Source: Ficedula albicollis
Lineage: Eukaryota > Chordata > Aves > Passeriformes > Muscicapidae
Length of the DNA stretch: 64,000 nucleotides
NCBI RefSeq assembly: GCF_000247815.1
Contig: NC_021683.1
Location: 15,056,226 to 15,120,225 of the forward strand
Direction of reading: 5' to 3'
Both the position numbers and the translations under genes were made by a program. Shown one piece after another: positions 24,601 through 39,210 of this stretch (positions are counted from its first letter, which is position 1; every line of letters begins with the position of its first letter). Below the pieces are notes generated by a model, which saw nothing but the letters and a program-made list of their open reading frames with translations, ran no database searches and was not told the origin of the DNA.

Positions 24601-27600
24601 TAAGCCAAAACCTGACCTCTGAATGTTTTGGAGCTTGCCAAACACAAATCCACATGAATGAAGCAAAGAAGGGTTAAAGAGCCCATGGAAACTTGGTTCT
24701 CAGATGTGTTAATGCAGAGAGTTTCAGATTCTTGCTGCTGGCAGCTACCACAGCTTTCAGGTAAACGTGGTTGGGAGTGGGTTCAGGGAAGGACAGAGGT
24801 CCCTCGTGGGAAGAGGGGGAGGCAGTGGTTGCCACTGCCCTGGAAGTTGTCTCTTTTGCTTTTGGAGTGTGTGATCAGGGTCACTTCCCAGATCTGCTGG
24901 AGTACTGTCCAAAACATTTTGCATGTGATTTTAAGGGAAGGTATTTAAAACCATGCCTATTCTTCCTTCAATGAAAGAGAGACTGAAAACTGCAGAGAAA
25001 GAAAGGTCAGGGAGCCCCAGGAGTGTTTTCTGCCTGTGACAGTAGTTGGCCATGTGGGACAAGCACTGGTCTCCACTGGGGTGCTCCATGCTTTGAGCAA
25101 AGAGAGGCCAAAGCTGGAGAAATCTTTGACTTCCCAAATTTCAGCTTGATGTTCAGGGTATTTGAACATGAGCTATGTGTGCCAGGATGTTCTCTCTGTT
25201 ATCCTGGTGTTAACCTGCAGTAATTGCTTGACATCCCAAGGTGCTGGTTCCCACCACTCACTCACCCTCTTGAATGGGACTGTGAGGAGTGGAAGGCATG
25301 GGGATTGTGAATCCCTGGATCACCAACAGCTTTGCTGCTGGCAGGTGCAGTTTAACCCAGAGCAGCAGCAGATCTGGTGGTATCCAGTCAGGGCTGCTCT
25401 GGAGACCATTATCTGGTGCTTGAAGCTCTGTGAGGGCGACTCTGTGCTCTCCCAGCTGCCCGTCACACGTGGAGATAAACACTTGTGTAATGCCAGGATT
25501 CAGCTGCAAATTGTACGTGTGCTGGGGAAAACGCTGCTGCTGTTTATGTGCAGAAAAATAGAACCTAAAGGCCACAGAATGAAATATAATTTGTTAAAAA
25601 CAGGGAATAGCATTGATTAAAATGAAAGCCAGTGTTCCAGCACTTTACTGTGGAGAAGTATGTCCCCAGGTTCCTTGCACTTGCCCTGTGATTATACAAT
25701 AGATTTTAAGTCTGTGATATCTACAAATCTACATCAAAATATATTCTATAGCTGTAGGAAACAGCTCTGAATTGTTAACCTTCTCTCCAGGTACTGGAGG
25801 TAACACACTGTGAGATTAGATGTATATTTTCTTCAAGATATACCACCCATCGAGGAGTCCATATTTACATCTTTTGTTGATATTTTTCATAGATTAAAAG
25901 AGTCTCTTTTCTGGTGATAATTCTGCTAAGTACTGTAATTTGCTGCCACTAATATTTGTCTGAGTCCTAGTTTGCAAAATATATTTGAAACCACTTTATA
26001 AAGTCTCATAATTGCTTCTTTGTAGAGCTGGTATAATGAGTAGTTTCTTTATCCAGCCTTTATCCTGTTAACCTTAGAGGTGAGCGACTGCTTGCTGGAG
26101 TAGTTGGGGAATGTCTTAGCACTGTTGAGCCATTTAATTTCACTACTAATTTCATAGTGGTGACACAGAATTGGCTATGAGCAAGCTCGCAGTTATTTCA
26201 AGGGTTTTCAGTTAGCATTGAATCAGGACCTGATTCACTAAAATGAAATTGAAATAAATGCACATGTAGATGATTTTTTTTAATGCATAAATTGATCTGC
26301 ATTTATGTGCCCAATCCACATTAAAACATTGACCTGCTCTTGAAGGATGGGAGCTCAGCATATAAAGCAGCTCTAGCATTGCAAATGAGAGCTCGCACCA
26401 TTGCGTTGGGGGTTCGTTCTCTGCTTCCTTCGCTGCTGCTCTTGTCCCATCTTCAGGGAAACTCCTTGGTTATCCAAATCTTACTCGGAGCTTCCTGGAA
26501 AATGCAGATTCACGTTCTTTAGTTTATTTTGGCCATTTTTATAGGCAGCAATCAGTGTGCTGTGCTATTTAGCAAGCAGGGTGGCTTCCAGGCTTGCTCT
26601 TGCAGGAGGACACCCCTATTACTCTGCTGCTTGCTTTAGATGAGCAGAGCTGCCCTGTGCAAAACTTGTCTTTTCTCCAAAATTGCTGGGGAATTGTTTC
26701 GTTTCTTAAAAATTCATTTTAGCCCAGAGCTGGCTGCATTTCAGAGGATAGGTTGTTCCTTTTTGTGAATATAGCCTAAAGTGTGTGTGGGATTTTGCTA
26801 TTTTCATCCTGTTGCTTTTGCTATTACTGTAACAGTTGGGTGATCTGAAAGAAGTGTGATTTGAGGGTCACTAAACATGAGAGAAGAAGCTTTCAGTTTG
26901 GCATGTGAAAGTATTTATGGCACGTACTTAGGAAATTCTACCACTGTTTAAGCTTAAGTATCTATATAATTAAAAAGAGAGTAAGAAAAACATTTGATGA
27001 AACCCTGGGGATTACAGGTGCATCCAGAAGTTGAGGTTTAAGTAATTTATTAAATGCACCTATTAAATCATCCCTGCAGGAGGAGGGCTATGGCAGAGGC
27101 TCACCTGCTCTTCGACATGGGCAGTGCTGACACCTGACAGTGGTCACTGCTGAAAAGGGACCTGTGGGGTGATGGAGCAGCAAGACCCTGAAGTTCCCCG
27201 GTGTCCCAGTACTGCAGACCCTTGGACAATGCCCTTGGACACTGCTGAGCATGCCCTGGGGCTGCCTTGGGATCTCTGCTTCGTCCCACCACCTTTCCTT
27301 TCTGAGCTGCTTTTGGGAGCTGAGCCCTGGTGCAATCATCTACCCGGGAACCTGCCGGAGGAAACGGGCTTTACTGAGAAGCTGTGGCTGCAGGGCAAGG
27401 AGAGGGGACTGGATTATCCCATGGGCCTGGTTTTACCTCAGTGCATCTTGCACAGGCATCTAAGCAGTGCAGCGTGTAGCTACGAGCTGGGATGTAGCAG
27501 TGTGCTGATGCCAGCCTCTCCCATGCACAGGGATGAGCACCTGGGACACTGCAGGCATTTCGTCACCCAGAGGTCATCACTACTAAACACTAAAGGTGAA

Positions 27601-27849
27601 TTTGCACTGAAATGCAGAGTTCTGATTGTGCACTTCCTTTGATCCTGCAATGCTTCTGTCGTTAGTGACATTGTCATTTAATGTGGACATTCACTTGTCA
27701 CAGGTCTGGACCTGCCTGGAAAGCATTTTCAATGGCTGCACTCTCCAATCAGGTCTGTTCTCTCTTATAGACTCTAAGAAAAGTTGATAGCATTTGAAAT
27801 TTAATCAGGTTGGTATTGTGCAATTTATCTCTTATAAAATTTCAGTTGC
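18636..27849. other. Noncoding mosaic DNA, no gene recognised
   Basis: GC-richer patches lie at about 18640-19110, 22380-22760, 23020-23330, 24740-25450 and 27060-27560. The long AT-rich parts, such as 19200-21600, are free of recognisable repeats. A small CpG cluster occurs at about 23256-23330 (CTCGCGTCGCTCGCC). An ATG frame of 156 codons (27172-27642 plus) lies just left of the G homopolymer and has no recognisable domain. No RNA gene is seen. Confidence 0.55.
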
Positions 27850-27872
27850 TTTTTTTTTTTTTTTTTTTTTTT
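27850..27872. repeat. T23 homopolymer, left flank of the G run
   Basis: There are 23 consecutive T, followed by GCACC and then the G homopolymer. The T tract plus GCAC is repeated on the right side of the G run at 28708-28742. Confidence 0.95.
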
Positions 27873-27873
27873 G

Positions 27874-28738
<865 letters not shown>

Positions 28739-28740
<2 letters not shown>

Positions 28741-31700
28741 ACACTTTCCTGTTTAAAAGGAATTCTCAAAACCCTGGAGTTGGAGGCACATGTCTGTCCA
28801 TGCATCATTGCAGACTGCACTTCTAGTTCTTTTAATCTGACTTTGATCTCTTCTGTGAAACATATCCTCAAATATGGAACTTGCTACATCTGGCTTGAAT
28901 ATAAAATTCATAAGTAGGAGCCTATTCCTTCATAACTAAGATAATTTTCTGTTAACAGTAAGAAGTGGGCAAGGACTAAAGATGGGTCATATAAAAAGAC
29001 TTTCTAGTACTAGTAGGACCAAATTTATGCCAATATAAAGGATAGGTTCCTAAACTGTGATCCAGTATTGTGCCCACATCCAAAATTTTACTTAATATCA
29101 TCCCAATCATTAGGACCTCCATGATTCAGACACTGCACCACGGAGTGACAATATTGCCTAGATGGACCCCAAAGGCAAGCAGTACAAACCATTTTGCAGT
29201 GCCTCTTCCCCACCTTTGTCAGACATTTATTTTAAACATCTGGTCTTGAAAAGCAGAAACTGCACACAGCCTCCTTATTGCCCCAGCCTGAAATTCCCCT
29301 CCCCTCTGACCAGTCTGTTTTCCAAAATACTCTTGGTCCTTCCAAAAAGACGGTTTTATTCTTCTAAGTTTCAGATTTAAAATCTGGATGAGTGAGAGAT
29401 CTGGGATGAGAGATGCATTAGCAGAACTGATTTCTCTTGTTACCAGTTCAAAAGGCTTCAGTATGCAGCACAAATGATTCATAAGTATCCATTGTTCAGA
29501 GTTCAGGATAAAGAGTTCAGAATCAAAGCTCTGCTTTAATGTGCGCTCATGCATTTCTTTTTTCAGTAAGAGCATTCTCTTCATATATATAGCAAATGAA
29601 ATTCAAACTTGTTTAAGCTGCAGTTCTGGTAAATTGCTCTGCCTCTGAAGTTAGCTTAGAATATCATGAGAGTTATAGAAACCGTTACAGATTTTGCTAG
29701 TATTGCAAAAACTTAGTGCTTAGTTATAATCAAGGAAGAACTGTTTAATAAATAGAATAGGAAAACAAGTGATCACCTCGTGTTTTTCCTGGGTTTGGAC
29801 CTCACGTCAGCCCTGCTGGCAGATCCTGAGAGCACAGCCACACAGGGTTTGGGCTGTTGGTGATTTTCTTACTGGCCTTTTCTGAGGGGAGGGACAGCAC
29901 AGGCTTCTCCTTTACAGGCAGATTTTTGCACGGGAATGCAGGGTGACAGTCAGAGGGCAGCGATTAAGAGGTATTCTGACGTCTAGATATTTGTCCAAGC
30001 GTTTGTCATCGAGCAAACTGGGCCCAATATTGCTTCTTTCAGAGCCTGCTTTATCTTCCATTTTAATGTTTCAGGGATCCGAGGTGCTGTCACTGCTGCA
30101 GCACTGTGTTTTCTCCTGGCATCTTGTATCATGGCTGAGCATACTGAATGGGCTCTCTAAAACCTTTCTTATCAATGGAGTACAACAAGCCCAATGCAAT
30201 CATCCTTTCAATTATCTTCTTCATCTCAAGTGTCACCAGATAAGTGCTGGCATAGTATTCTTGGAACATTTCTGATATTGTTCCTTGTTTTTTTGGCTAT
30301 AAATGTATGAATATGGGATAAAGATTTAGATATCTCATGTTTTACTCTCATTATGCAGAGACAAAACTACGCTTATCTCCTAAAATATTCTTTTTTCTTC
30401 ATCTCTTCAGTTTGAACGCTCTTTGGGGCCTGGGTGATGATTAGAATACTGGGCTAACTCTCATGTTGCAGTGGGAGTCGTGCTCTCTGGGATCAGGGGA
30501 GCAGCCAAAGAGTCTGTTCTGTGTTGTGCAGCCTCTGAAATCAGCCTGCTGTGGAGGTGACCTTGCAGTGGGTTACAGGACAGGACTCCCCAGATGGGAC
30601 TTTGTACATTACCAGTCCTGAGAAAGTGGCTCAGGGTCTCCTTGCTCAGTCCTGGAGAGGCTTTCTGAGAGTTCAGTGCTGTCAGAGGGAGAGGGGAGAA
30701 GGCTTTACTTTGATTACCTCAGTTTATTTTTACCTGAAGAATGAGATTTGACTCCATTAAACCACAGGTCTTTCTGAAATCTTTACGTTCAAGAGACACT
30801 TTGGAACGGACTGACAAAATGAGGTTTCCTCTGTGCTCTGAAGTTTCTCCACCCCCTGTTCATTCTGAGGTGTACAAGAGGTGTTCCTTTGTGTGCCCCA
30901 TGTGCTTTGTGCTGTGCAGGTGGTGATTCCCCCTCAACTGATGTTGGTGTCTCTGCCTGGGCACATCATTGTGTTCTGGTGCCACCAGAGTGGTGTGTCC
31001 TTGTCAGGGTGGAGAGGGACAGAGGGGGATTGCAGACCCTCCTGTGCTGACCTGGGGCTGCTGGAGGGTGCATTCAGGGCTGCATGGAAGCTCTTGGGCT
31101 GTGTGAACGTGGCCTTGGCCTCCTGTCTGGAGACTGGAGGAGCAGGAGCTGATGGTGGGTTCCAGCTGCAGGATCAGGTCATGGATGGGATGCCAAAGAG
31201 ATAAGAAGCCAGTCTAGGGTCTGCATGTCTGTGAGCAAGGCATCTATCTGGGGGTTTAGCACTTTTCCTGCATGACCTCCCTAAGCTTAAGAAGCTGTAT
31301 AAAGTTTCCAGGATCTTTGTGACAAGAGCAGTTTATGTTGCTAAACACCAGCACTCGCAACTGAATCAGGCTCCCCACAAATATGGTGTTGGCTTATGAA
31401 GAGGGTTTTTTTTTTAATTTTAAAGTGATTTTTGTTCATTGCTTTGTCACTTGGAGACCGTTAGATTATTTTGGCAATATTCTTGAAGTTGTCTCTACAA
31501 TTAGGAGAGCTCAAAACACTTTTAAAGTTAAGGAATTAATTGTGGTGTAATTATGAAGAGCTTTAGGAATAACACCAAATATAGCAATATGTGTGAATCC
31601 TGAGGACTGGCAAATAAGAGATTAGTGTTGGAACAAGAGAAGAATGTAGGCTTTGGTTCAATGAGTTATTTTAAAGTAAAATTACTGAAAATAAAGTGTG

Positions 31701-34700
31701 ATGAAAACCAATGATTCTAATGAAGGACAAAACCCATCCATTGTAGTCCAGGCGTGCTTTCATATTAACCATTACAAAGTAGTGGGGGTGCAGCTCTGAT
31801 GGCAGCGAACCCAGGCAAGTAAGAGACCAGATACAACTTCAATCTCTTCATTAAAAAAATGTTTCATGGTTGCACACAGCCACAAAAAGTGCATTTTCAT
31901 GCTTATAGCTTTCAAGCATTTCTGAAAGTCACACAATCGTTTTGCTGATTTAAATTGATGGAAATACAATGGGAAAGAGAAAAGGGGTAACCTGGCAGGA
32001 GAGGAGCTAGACTTTTCAAGGAAACGTTGAAATATTGCGTTGATTGCTGTGAAAATTCATTTCAATTCCACCTCATTTCTTCATTAAGCGTGTTAAAGCA
32101 GTTCTTTCCTGGGTTAGCTTCTGTAGCACTCCCATTCTGACTTCAGGGGCAGTGGTTTTAAGGACACGGGACAATTTGCATGAATTTATGCTCCTCCACT
32201 GAAAGCTCAGTTGCTCCAGATTGGTGCTGATGGAAGAGAGAATTTGGGTTTCTGAGTTACATCAGCCTTATATGAATGTAGTGACTTCACACATTGAGTA
32301 AGAACTGCAACAGGTGAGTGATTTTAACCTTGCAAATAAGTGACGTGAAATACTGAGTTCTGGGTCATGATTTAGGAGTTGTAAGCACTTCCTTTATGGG
32401 GTGGCTTTTGAATGAGCTTGGTTTCCATTTGGAGATCCAAGAAATACAATAAACTCTGACACTCAGAAGTGACTTGCACCAAGTCCTATGCAGGAACCAA
32501 AACAACCCTCAAATCTTCTTCCAGAGAAAAAGTCTTGTTGCCTTTGGTTTCAAAATGTTTTCTTGGAGGAATAGAGTTAAATTTATGTTTTTCCCCAGAT
32601 GTCTAAAGTTTTGCAGCAAATATTAACAATCCAGAAAGCATTACTTAAAAAAGTTGTTCTCTGCTGTGAGATGTGTCTATCTGCTTTATGGACAGATCTT
32701 GACCTAAAAAAACACTTTATATTGAATTTGAGTCTGACTTTTGGCACATTGATCTTACCAGACACTTTTGGTTTAATGTAGATATGACATCACCTGGAAA
32801 GATCGTAATAAAAACAGATTGCAGTTTATTGTAATTTCCTAATAGACATTTGTATTTGAACAAAACAGACTAAGCAATTAAGGTGAGATATACCTTCTCT
32901 GGTTTGCTGCCATGGCAAGTTTTGAGTCCCCTGTTGTGGTGCCTGTTGTATTCAGGCTTTCCACAATCTCTTCAGCATCTCTCTGCATGGCACTGAACAA
33001 TTGCTAACTCATGGTGGTGGAACTAAAAATCAAAGATCAAATTGGAAGATCACAAATACTACATAATGTAACTAATTCCTGGGGAAATTCAGGAAACTAA
33101 GTCTTGCAGCCCCTATAACAATCTTACTCTTCCTCACCAGCTTTCATCCCCCCTAAAACTGTGTGAGCAGTAAATGCACAGTTGAACACTCTGGAATTTC
33201 CTTGCTTGGCAAAGCCAATAAATCCCCCAGATAGCAAATGGCAGTGTGTTGGTGGCCAGAATTAAAATCTGACATGACAGTCATGTAGGAATGTGATCAC
33301 TTAAAGAAATGCAGGCACTGCTGCCTAAGATAGCTCTGAGACTGGGAGCTTGGATTCAAATCTCTACTCTGCCATAGTTATTTGTTTTGGGGTTTTTGTT
33401 TTGGTTTTTCCTTTTTACGTTAGGGGAAAACCAAAACCTGTACTTTCTTCTTCAGTTCCGGTAAATAATTTGTTAAATTAACATCCCTCACAGATGTTTG
33501 TGAGGATTCAGGTTTTAGTAAGTGTGAAGTGTTTGAAATAATCCTGCTCAGAAGAAGTCCTCCCCCAAATTTCTTGGGGCCTTGCAGAAGCACTCCCAGA
33601 GGAACTGGTCTCTGACATTGCACAGTGATAGAGCAAGCTGGGAAATAGAGGGATCTGTTCAGTGTGGGGACACAGTTCATCCTCTGCTGTCCAGCTCCTC
33701 TGGGTTTTTCCTGCTCTTGCAGGCTCTATGGGGGCTTCTGTTCCTGCCAGCCAAAGGGGAGAGGCTGCTTGCCCATCTCTGAGCCAGGCTGTGCTCTCCT
33801 GTCCCTCTTCCCTCTGTGTGGCACGTGTAGCATTTTCATAGCAGCTAGAAATGATAGCAGCTAGAGCCAATGATCAGCATCTGGGAAGGTGCTTAACCAA
33901 AGTGTGTTTTCTTTGATTGTCTTGTGTTCTTTAATAAATTTCATTAATTAATGAAACTGACTTCTCTGTGCGGTACATTGGAAGAACTGCTATTCTACCT
34001 TGCTGTATAATCATTATCACCACTAATGAGTGTGTTATTCTGTTACCAATATTAATCTAGCAAAAGAAACAAATACCTGGCCTGTGCTGTGATGCAGGAG
34101 TCAGTAGGTTAAATGCTCACTCTGTGAATTGTGATAAACAATCCAGCCACCACGGCCAGAGCATGGCTGGGGTCTGCTTTGAGAGACCCTTGACATGTGT
34201 GGGTGTACAATGCACAATCAGTCCTTGCTGGTTGTGTGATGCTGCTTTTGTGAATGGTCCTTCTTCCCTGGCTTTTGGAATCAGCACCTCCCTGAGGATA
34301 AAATGCAGAGCAAATCAGTTAGGCACAGTGGAAGATGGGGCATTTTTATACTTTGCCTTTTCATTTAGATTTGATTCCTTAGAAAAGCTGCTTAAATGGT
34401 GTTACAACTGCTTTGATACGGACTCTTAATTATGAAAAGGTAGCACCAGTAAATAGTGTTAGGTGAAAAGAGCGCGGAGGGGAGAGGCAACGGCAGCCTT
34501 GGCTATCAATATGTCAAAAGGACGAGCCAGGAAAGACACACTCAGTGTTACAAATTTCTTGTGAAGCCCATGGCAAAGCTATTTTAGCAGCTCTCCAGAA
34601 AGGGATGTATGTCAGTCTTATTGGAGTTCCTTGAGGGAATAGATTTAGCACACAGAGGGGAGGAGAGGCTGAAGTGAGGCATCTGTCATTTTCTTCCACT

Positions 34701-36095
34701 GTTTACGATCCCTTAAAAGAGAGATGAAAATTAAAGGAATGTGTTTCTCTCGTATCAAGAGTTCTCGTGCTCTTCTTTAACTGGCCTCACGCAGCAGGTC
34801 TTGGCTGCCTTAGCTGGCTGTAATTTCTGTGGTGTGCAGCCCTCCTTGGCTTCCCCTGAACCAAGCACACACGAGCTGCTCCTTTGCTGTGGGTGGCAGG
34901 GAGCAAACAGCTGTGCGTGCGTTGCACTGAATTTAATGTGCATGGTGGTAACAGAGGAATCAGCCTGAGAGGAGACTTCTCCTGCGCTGCTGTTGGCTTT
35001 GGATTTATATTCTTTATTAGCTAGCGGAGCGTTTTCATTACTGCGGCTATTGGTGAGACCCCCTCTAACTCCAGTCGAACCAAGAGACACCGACTTGCAA
35101 CACTTGCAATACGCAGTGTGCACACACAACCTGGATCAACCTAATTTCAGCACAGCAAACACAAAACAAAAGCTGTCTGTGACTCCTTAGCCTTCGTGCA
35201 CATCTGCATTATTATAAATGCTAATATAATTCTGCAATGATAAATAATTAAACAATTATGGTCATGAATCAATAAGTTTAGCACATTTTTTTCATCAGCA
35301 AATTGTACTGTATAAACAAGAAATATAAATTACCAAGTCTAATTTTCAGCGAAAATTGTAAGCATTTTATATCTAATAATTAAAAAAGTATTAGAATTCA
35401 ATGTAAGATGCTTAGAACTTTAAAATTTTCTGGTTTTAACCAAACACCATTAAATTGTCATGTTTTATGTTTCTGAATCTGATTAACATTTTGAGATCTG
35501 ACTTTTGCAATCATTCTCTTTGTTTTCCTCTGCTAAAACCCCCTCACTCAACCTCTGGTTTCTCCTAAACACAGTTTATCAGCTTGAATACAGCTTTGGT
35601 TGACCTCATTATGTTGCCTTTAAGAAAATACAACGTTTAAAGAAAAACATTCAAGTACCTTTCTTCTAAGATTTTGAAAGATCTAGCTATTTTTATCGTG
35701 CACTAGGCACTTTGCTGCATAAGGTGCAATATGGAGGCAGGGAGAAGAGGAAGCTTTTACAACTCTATTTGCATTCAATCAGGGTTGCAGGGTTACCTGT
35801 AATCTTTCCCACTCTCAGATCTTTGGCACTTGTAAAGTATCTACCACCTCAAACAATGGCACCCAGCTAGATAATTTAAAAATAATCTTGGGTGAAAAAT
35901 AGTGTATTTTCAGAAAGAAAAAGAGCTGGGTTTGATATTTTTTTAGAAGTTGTGTATGTTTTCTATGCTGAACATCTTGCATGAACTGAGGATTTGCCAT
36001 GAAGGAAGTAACTGCAGAATAGATTTCCTGCTTGCTGCTCCATGGCTGTGCTTTGGGAAATGCTTGATCTGCTTCTACTGTGTCTTGCATTATAG
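28739..36095. other. Noncoding mosaic DNA
   Basis: No gene is recognised. A GC-richer stretch lies at about 30440-31200. The segments 34460-34540 and 34980-35110 keep several CpGs (GAGCGCGGAG, CTAGCGGAGCG, CTGCGGC, GTCGAACC, ACCGACT, TACGCAG), while the surrounding DNA is CpG-poor. Next to them, 35200-35480 is AT-rich with many TAAT words. A short direct repeat, ATAGCAGCTAGA, occurs at 33839 and 33854. Poly-T and poly-A tracts are short. Confidence 0.55.
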
Positions 36096-36123
36096 ACAAA
36101 AAGCCTGTTTAGACTTGGCCAAG
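36096..36123 (+). other. Microexon-like segment, 28 nt
   Basis: The 3' splice signal is CTACTGTGTCTTGCATTATAG, read as a pyrimidine-rich tract ending in AG at 36095. The 5' splice signal is AAG|GTATGT at 36124. The 28 nt between them are open in two of three frames, one reading QKACLDLAK. The segment is not a multiple of 3. No neighbouring exon was identified, so this may be a chance pair of splice motifs. Confidence 0.1.
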
Positions 36124-39100
36124 GTATGTTAGATGAGGAAATTGGAAAAAATCAGAAGTTTCAGGATGGGGCTTGGCACTGTCACACCAGGTCTGAGTGG
36201 CACAGGTTGGCAGCAGGTGGTGTGTGACATCTCTGAGGTGACAAGGGGTCTCTGGGACGCTCTCCCCAGCAGCCAGAGCTCTGTGCTGACCTCAGGGTGG
36301 GCACCAAAAGAGGGGCTCATCTCCTGGTACCAGCCCAAGGCAGAGCTGGTGGGGCTGGCTGGTTGTAGACATTGGAGTTTTGCTGCATCACTGTGCTGGA
36401 AAAGCTTCTCCTCGTGGGAAAAATTCAGTGAGCCAAGAAACTGGTGTTTATCTGTCTCCCATGTGTGTGGTGGTGTGAACGAGTCACAGCAGTCATCCTT
36501 TGTGGTGGCCCCATCTGCCATTCCTCCACAAATAAACCAAGAGAACCTGCAAAACTATGGAAAGGATGTGGAAAAGGTGACACTACCCTGCAGGAAACAG
36601 GAGGAAGCATGACGGGGATTTGGTGCAGTCCAGGTGCTGCTGTGACCTGTGGAAGGCAGCTGCACCAGGCCTGGCACAGTGTCCTGGGGTCTGAGACGAG
36701 CTTGTCTGGCTCCATGTGGAAACTCATAGTGTTGGAGGAGAGACTCCATCCACTGAAGTGTTAAAGTTTATTTGCAGGGCTTTTTTTTACTGACTAGAAG
36801 CCTCAGGAATCTCCACCAAGCTGGGAGATCAAGGACTCTTCTTCTCAGCTTTACTTGCTTGACTTGCTGGGAAGCAATTAGTTATTTGTATTACAGAGAA
36901 GCCTCACAAAGATAGTAAGTTTAGAAATGTAAGCAAGTATTTGCCTTCAGGGGGGAAAAAGAAGCAAAAAATATTTTCTTCACCTTCTTGTCTTTATCTC
37001 CCTTTTTGTTTACCCTGTCTTCCTCCTTTTGATGAGTAAGAGAAAGAAAACTACATATGGAGTCTGAAGATCTATACTTTGAGTTTCTTCCTCATGCTGC
37101 TGCATCTGCTCCTCTTCTCCTTGCTTTCCCAGTGTGCTGTGTTTCTTTTTGTGGGTGTAAGTGTCTTTGCCTCTGATGCCAGTGTCACTCTTCTTGTGGC
37201 AACCAGATTTTGTTTTACTGTGGGGCTCTTAGCAACATGTTTCCTGCATTCTGCTCGCTCTGTTGTGGAGTTCACACTTTGAGAGTCTAGAGATATAGAT
37301 TGCTCTGCTTGCACATATAAGGTTCTGTCAAAACAATTCAAGCTGAATCTTGGAGCGTGTTCCTTTTCCTCGTGCAGAGCTACTGGGTTTGGGTTTCACC
37401 CTGCAGCAAGTCTGCATTGACCATCCCTGACCTCAGTGAACCCCATACACCCCCCATTCTCAGATACAAATTCAAAATGTTTGCAGAAAATTTTATGCAT
37501 CCATTAACTGGACTTTTTTTTCAGGTGGCTGAAAATGGTATATTAATTTTCAAGTTACAGAACATGTATTTAAAGGTATCAATGTGATAAAAGTCTTAAC
37601 ATTTAGGTGGTGGGGCAAAAACTAGAAAATTCTCATTTTCCTCTATGATAAATTAGTAGAACCTGTGGAGAAGTAGTAATGCAATAATACATTTAGCATA
37701 TTTCATTATTTTTAATGTATCTGAACTCAAAACACTCAGATTCCACCTATGAAACTGGATTACAAGATGCACAGCAGATTTAAAAATATTTTTGAGATGT
37801 TATTTTCATGCTTCAAGTCCTTGAAAAGCCAAATACACTCACTTCTGAAACGAAATCTTGGTTTTCACTGTTACAAAAAAAAAAGAAAGAAAAATGTTTA
37901 ATAGCACATATGGCATAATTTCATGTGACATCTGTTTTGTAACAAACAATATTTAGCTCACTTATTTGCTGAATGATACAGTACATGCTGCAAACAAAAA
38001 GTCCAATGAACAGTTTTACATAGTTTGTAATATATCAATGTTTATCGCCAAAGAATGCAAAACTTAAACATTTAAGCATGTTATTGATTGTAATATGCAA
38101 AACATCGATTATTGCATGCTGCCAATGCAAAAAAAAAGTCTACAGCATGCCTTATGGGGTATGAAAATTAGGTGGATTTCTGAGAGAATAACTGTTGTCC
38201 TATCACTGGTGACATTTAGGCTTATGCCCCCTCCACCTAATTTGTGTCATCTTCCAGGAGACAGCTGTCAATATATTTAGGATGGTTTAGCTCATAACAG
38301 CAGAAATGGTGAGAGCCTATTGGCTTAATTGCATGGAGTGATTGATTCTAATGGAAACAACATTTAGAAACTCAAAATGCACTTTCTGTTGGCAGATCTA
38401 ATAGAGTATCATAATGAATTGGAGCATCAGGCATATAGTGTACTTTCTGCAAGGCCTGAAAAGGACAGTCATGGGGTTTTATGTTGGTTTTATGTTGGTT
38501 TTTAAATTTGATTTTATTGTTTAAATTATTTGTTTAAATAATAAAACCAAGCCATCACAGAGACCTCGTCGGCTGGAAACCTGAACGTCAGAATGATGCT
38601 GAAACCACACACAGACACAGCAAGTGTCAAAGGGAGAACTGTCTCAGGTGAATTGGCTGGAGGCACTGAAATGAACATGACAAGTGCAGTGCTGTGAAAT
38701 GGCAGGAGATTTCTGGGGCTGTGCCTGGTGCCAGGATACACTTTGGGAGGATGTGCTGGAAGCAAACCCTGCCGTGGGGGCTCACAGGGGGCTGTGCACC
38801 TGGTGGAGGATCCCAGCTGTCTCTCCCATGAGCCCCAAAGACTTTCTGGGTGCACAAGGGCTCTTGCAGACCACAGCCTCTGCTGGGCTGCAGTGCCCTG
38901 AGCCAGCACTGGTGGGTGCCTGGGCTTGGAGCAGAGCAGGGTCTCTGTCTCTGGGCTGCTCCTCCAACACCTCTGTGTGCGCCCAGATCATTTTGGGGAG
39001 CCCTGGGGTGGTTTGCCTGGGCAGGAGGCTTGTCTGGGAGAGGTGCTCTGGTGCTACAGGACGTGACCCTGCCTTGACAGGACAGCTTGGGCCAGCCCCC

Positions 39101-39168
39101 TGTTCCCTGGGGCAGCAGCAAAAGCTCCAGAGCAGCCGCTCTACGTTAACTCTCTTGTCTTCTGGCAG
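36124..39168. other. Noncoding DNA, no gene recognised
   Basis: GC-rich patches at about 36160-36730 and 38660-39150 enclose an AT-rich middle. The patches are open in several frames on both strands. A short direct repeat, GGTTTTATGTT, occurs twice near 38475-38500. No transposon remnant or RNA gene is recognised. Confidence 0.55.
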
Positions 39169-39210
39169 TTTTGCACAATAACCTCCTGCCTTTATAGGCT
39201 CAGTCAAACT
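39169..39210 (+). other. Microexon-like segment, 42 nt
   Basis: A pyrimidine-rich tract ending CTCTTGTCTTCTGGCAG precedes 39169, and the donor ACT|GTAAGTG starts at 39211. The 42 nt between them are stop-free in one frame only (FCTITSCLYRLSQT) and keep frame. No protein family is recognised and no partner exon is seen, so this may be chance. Confidence 0.1.

Noticed and set aside
32245..32330. Excellent donor AACAG|GTGAGTGA on the plus strand
   Set aside because: All three frames between the nearest acceptor-like AG and the donor contain stops, and no pyrimidine tract is present.
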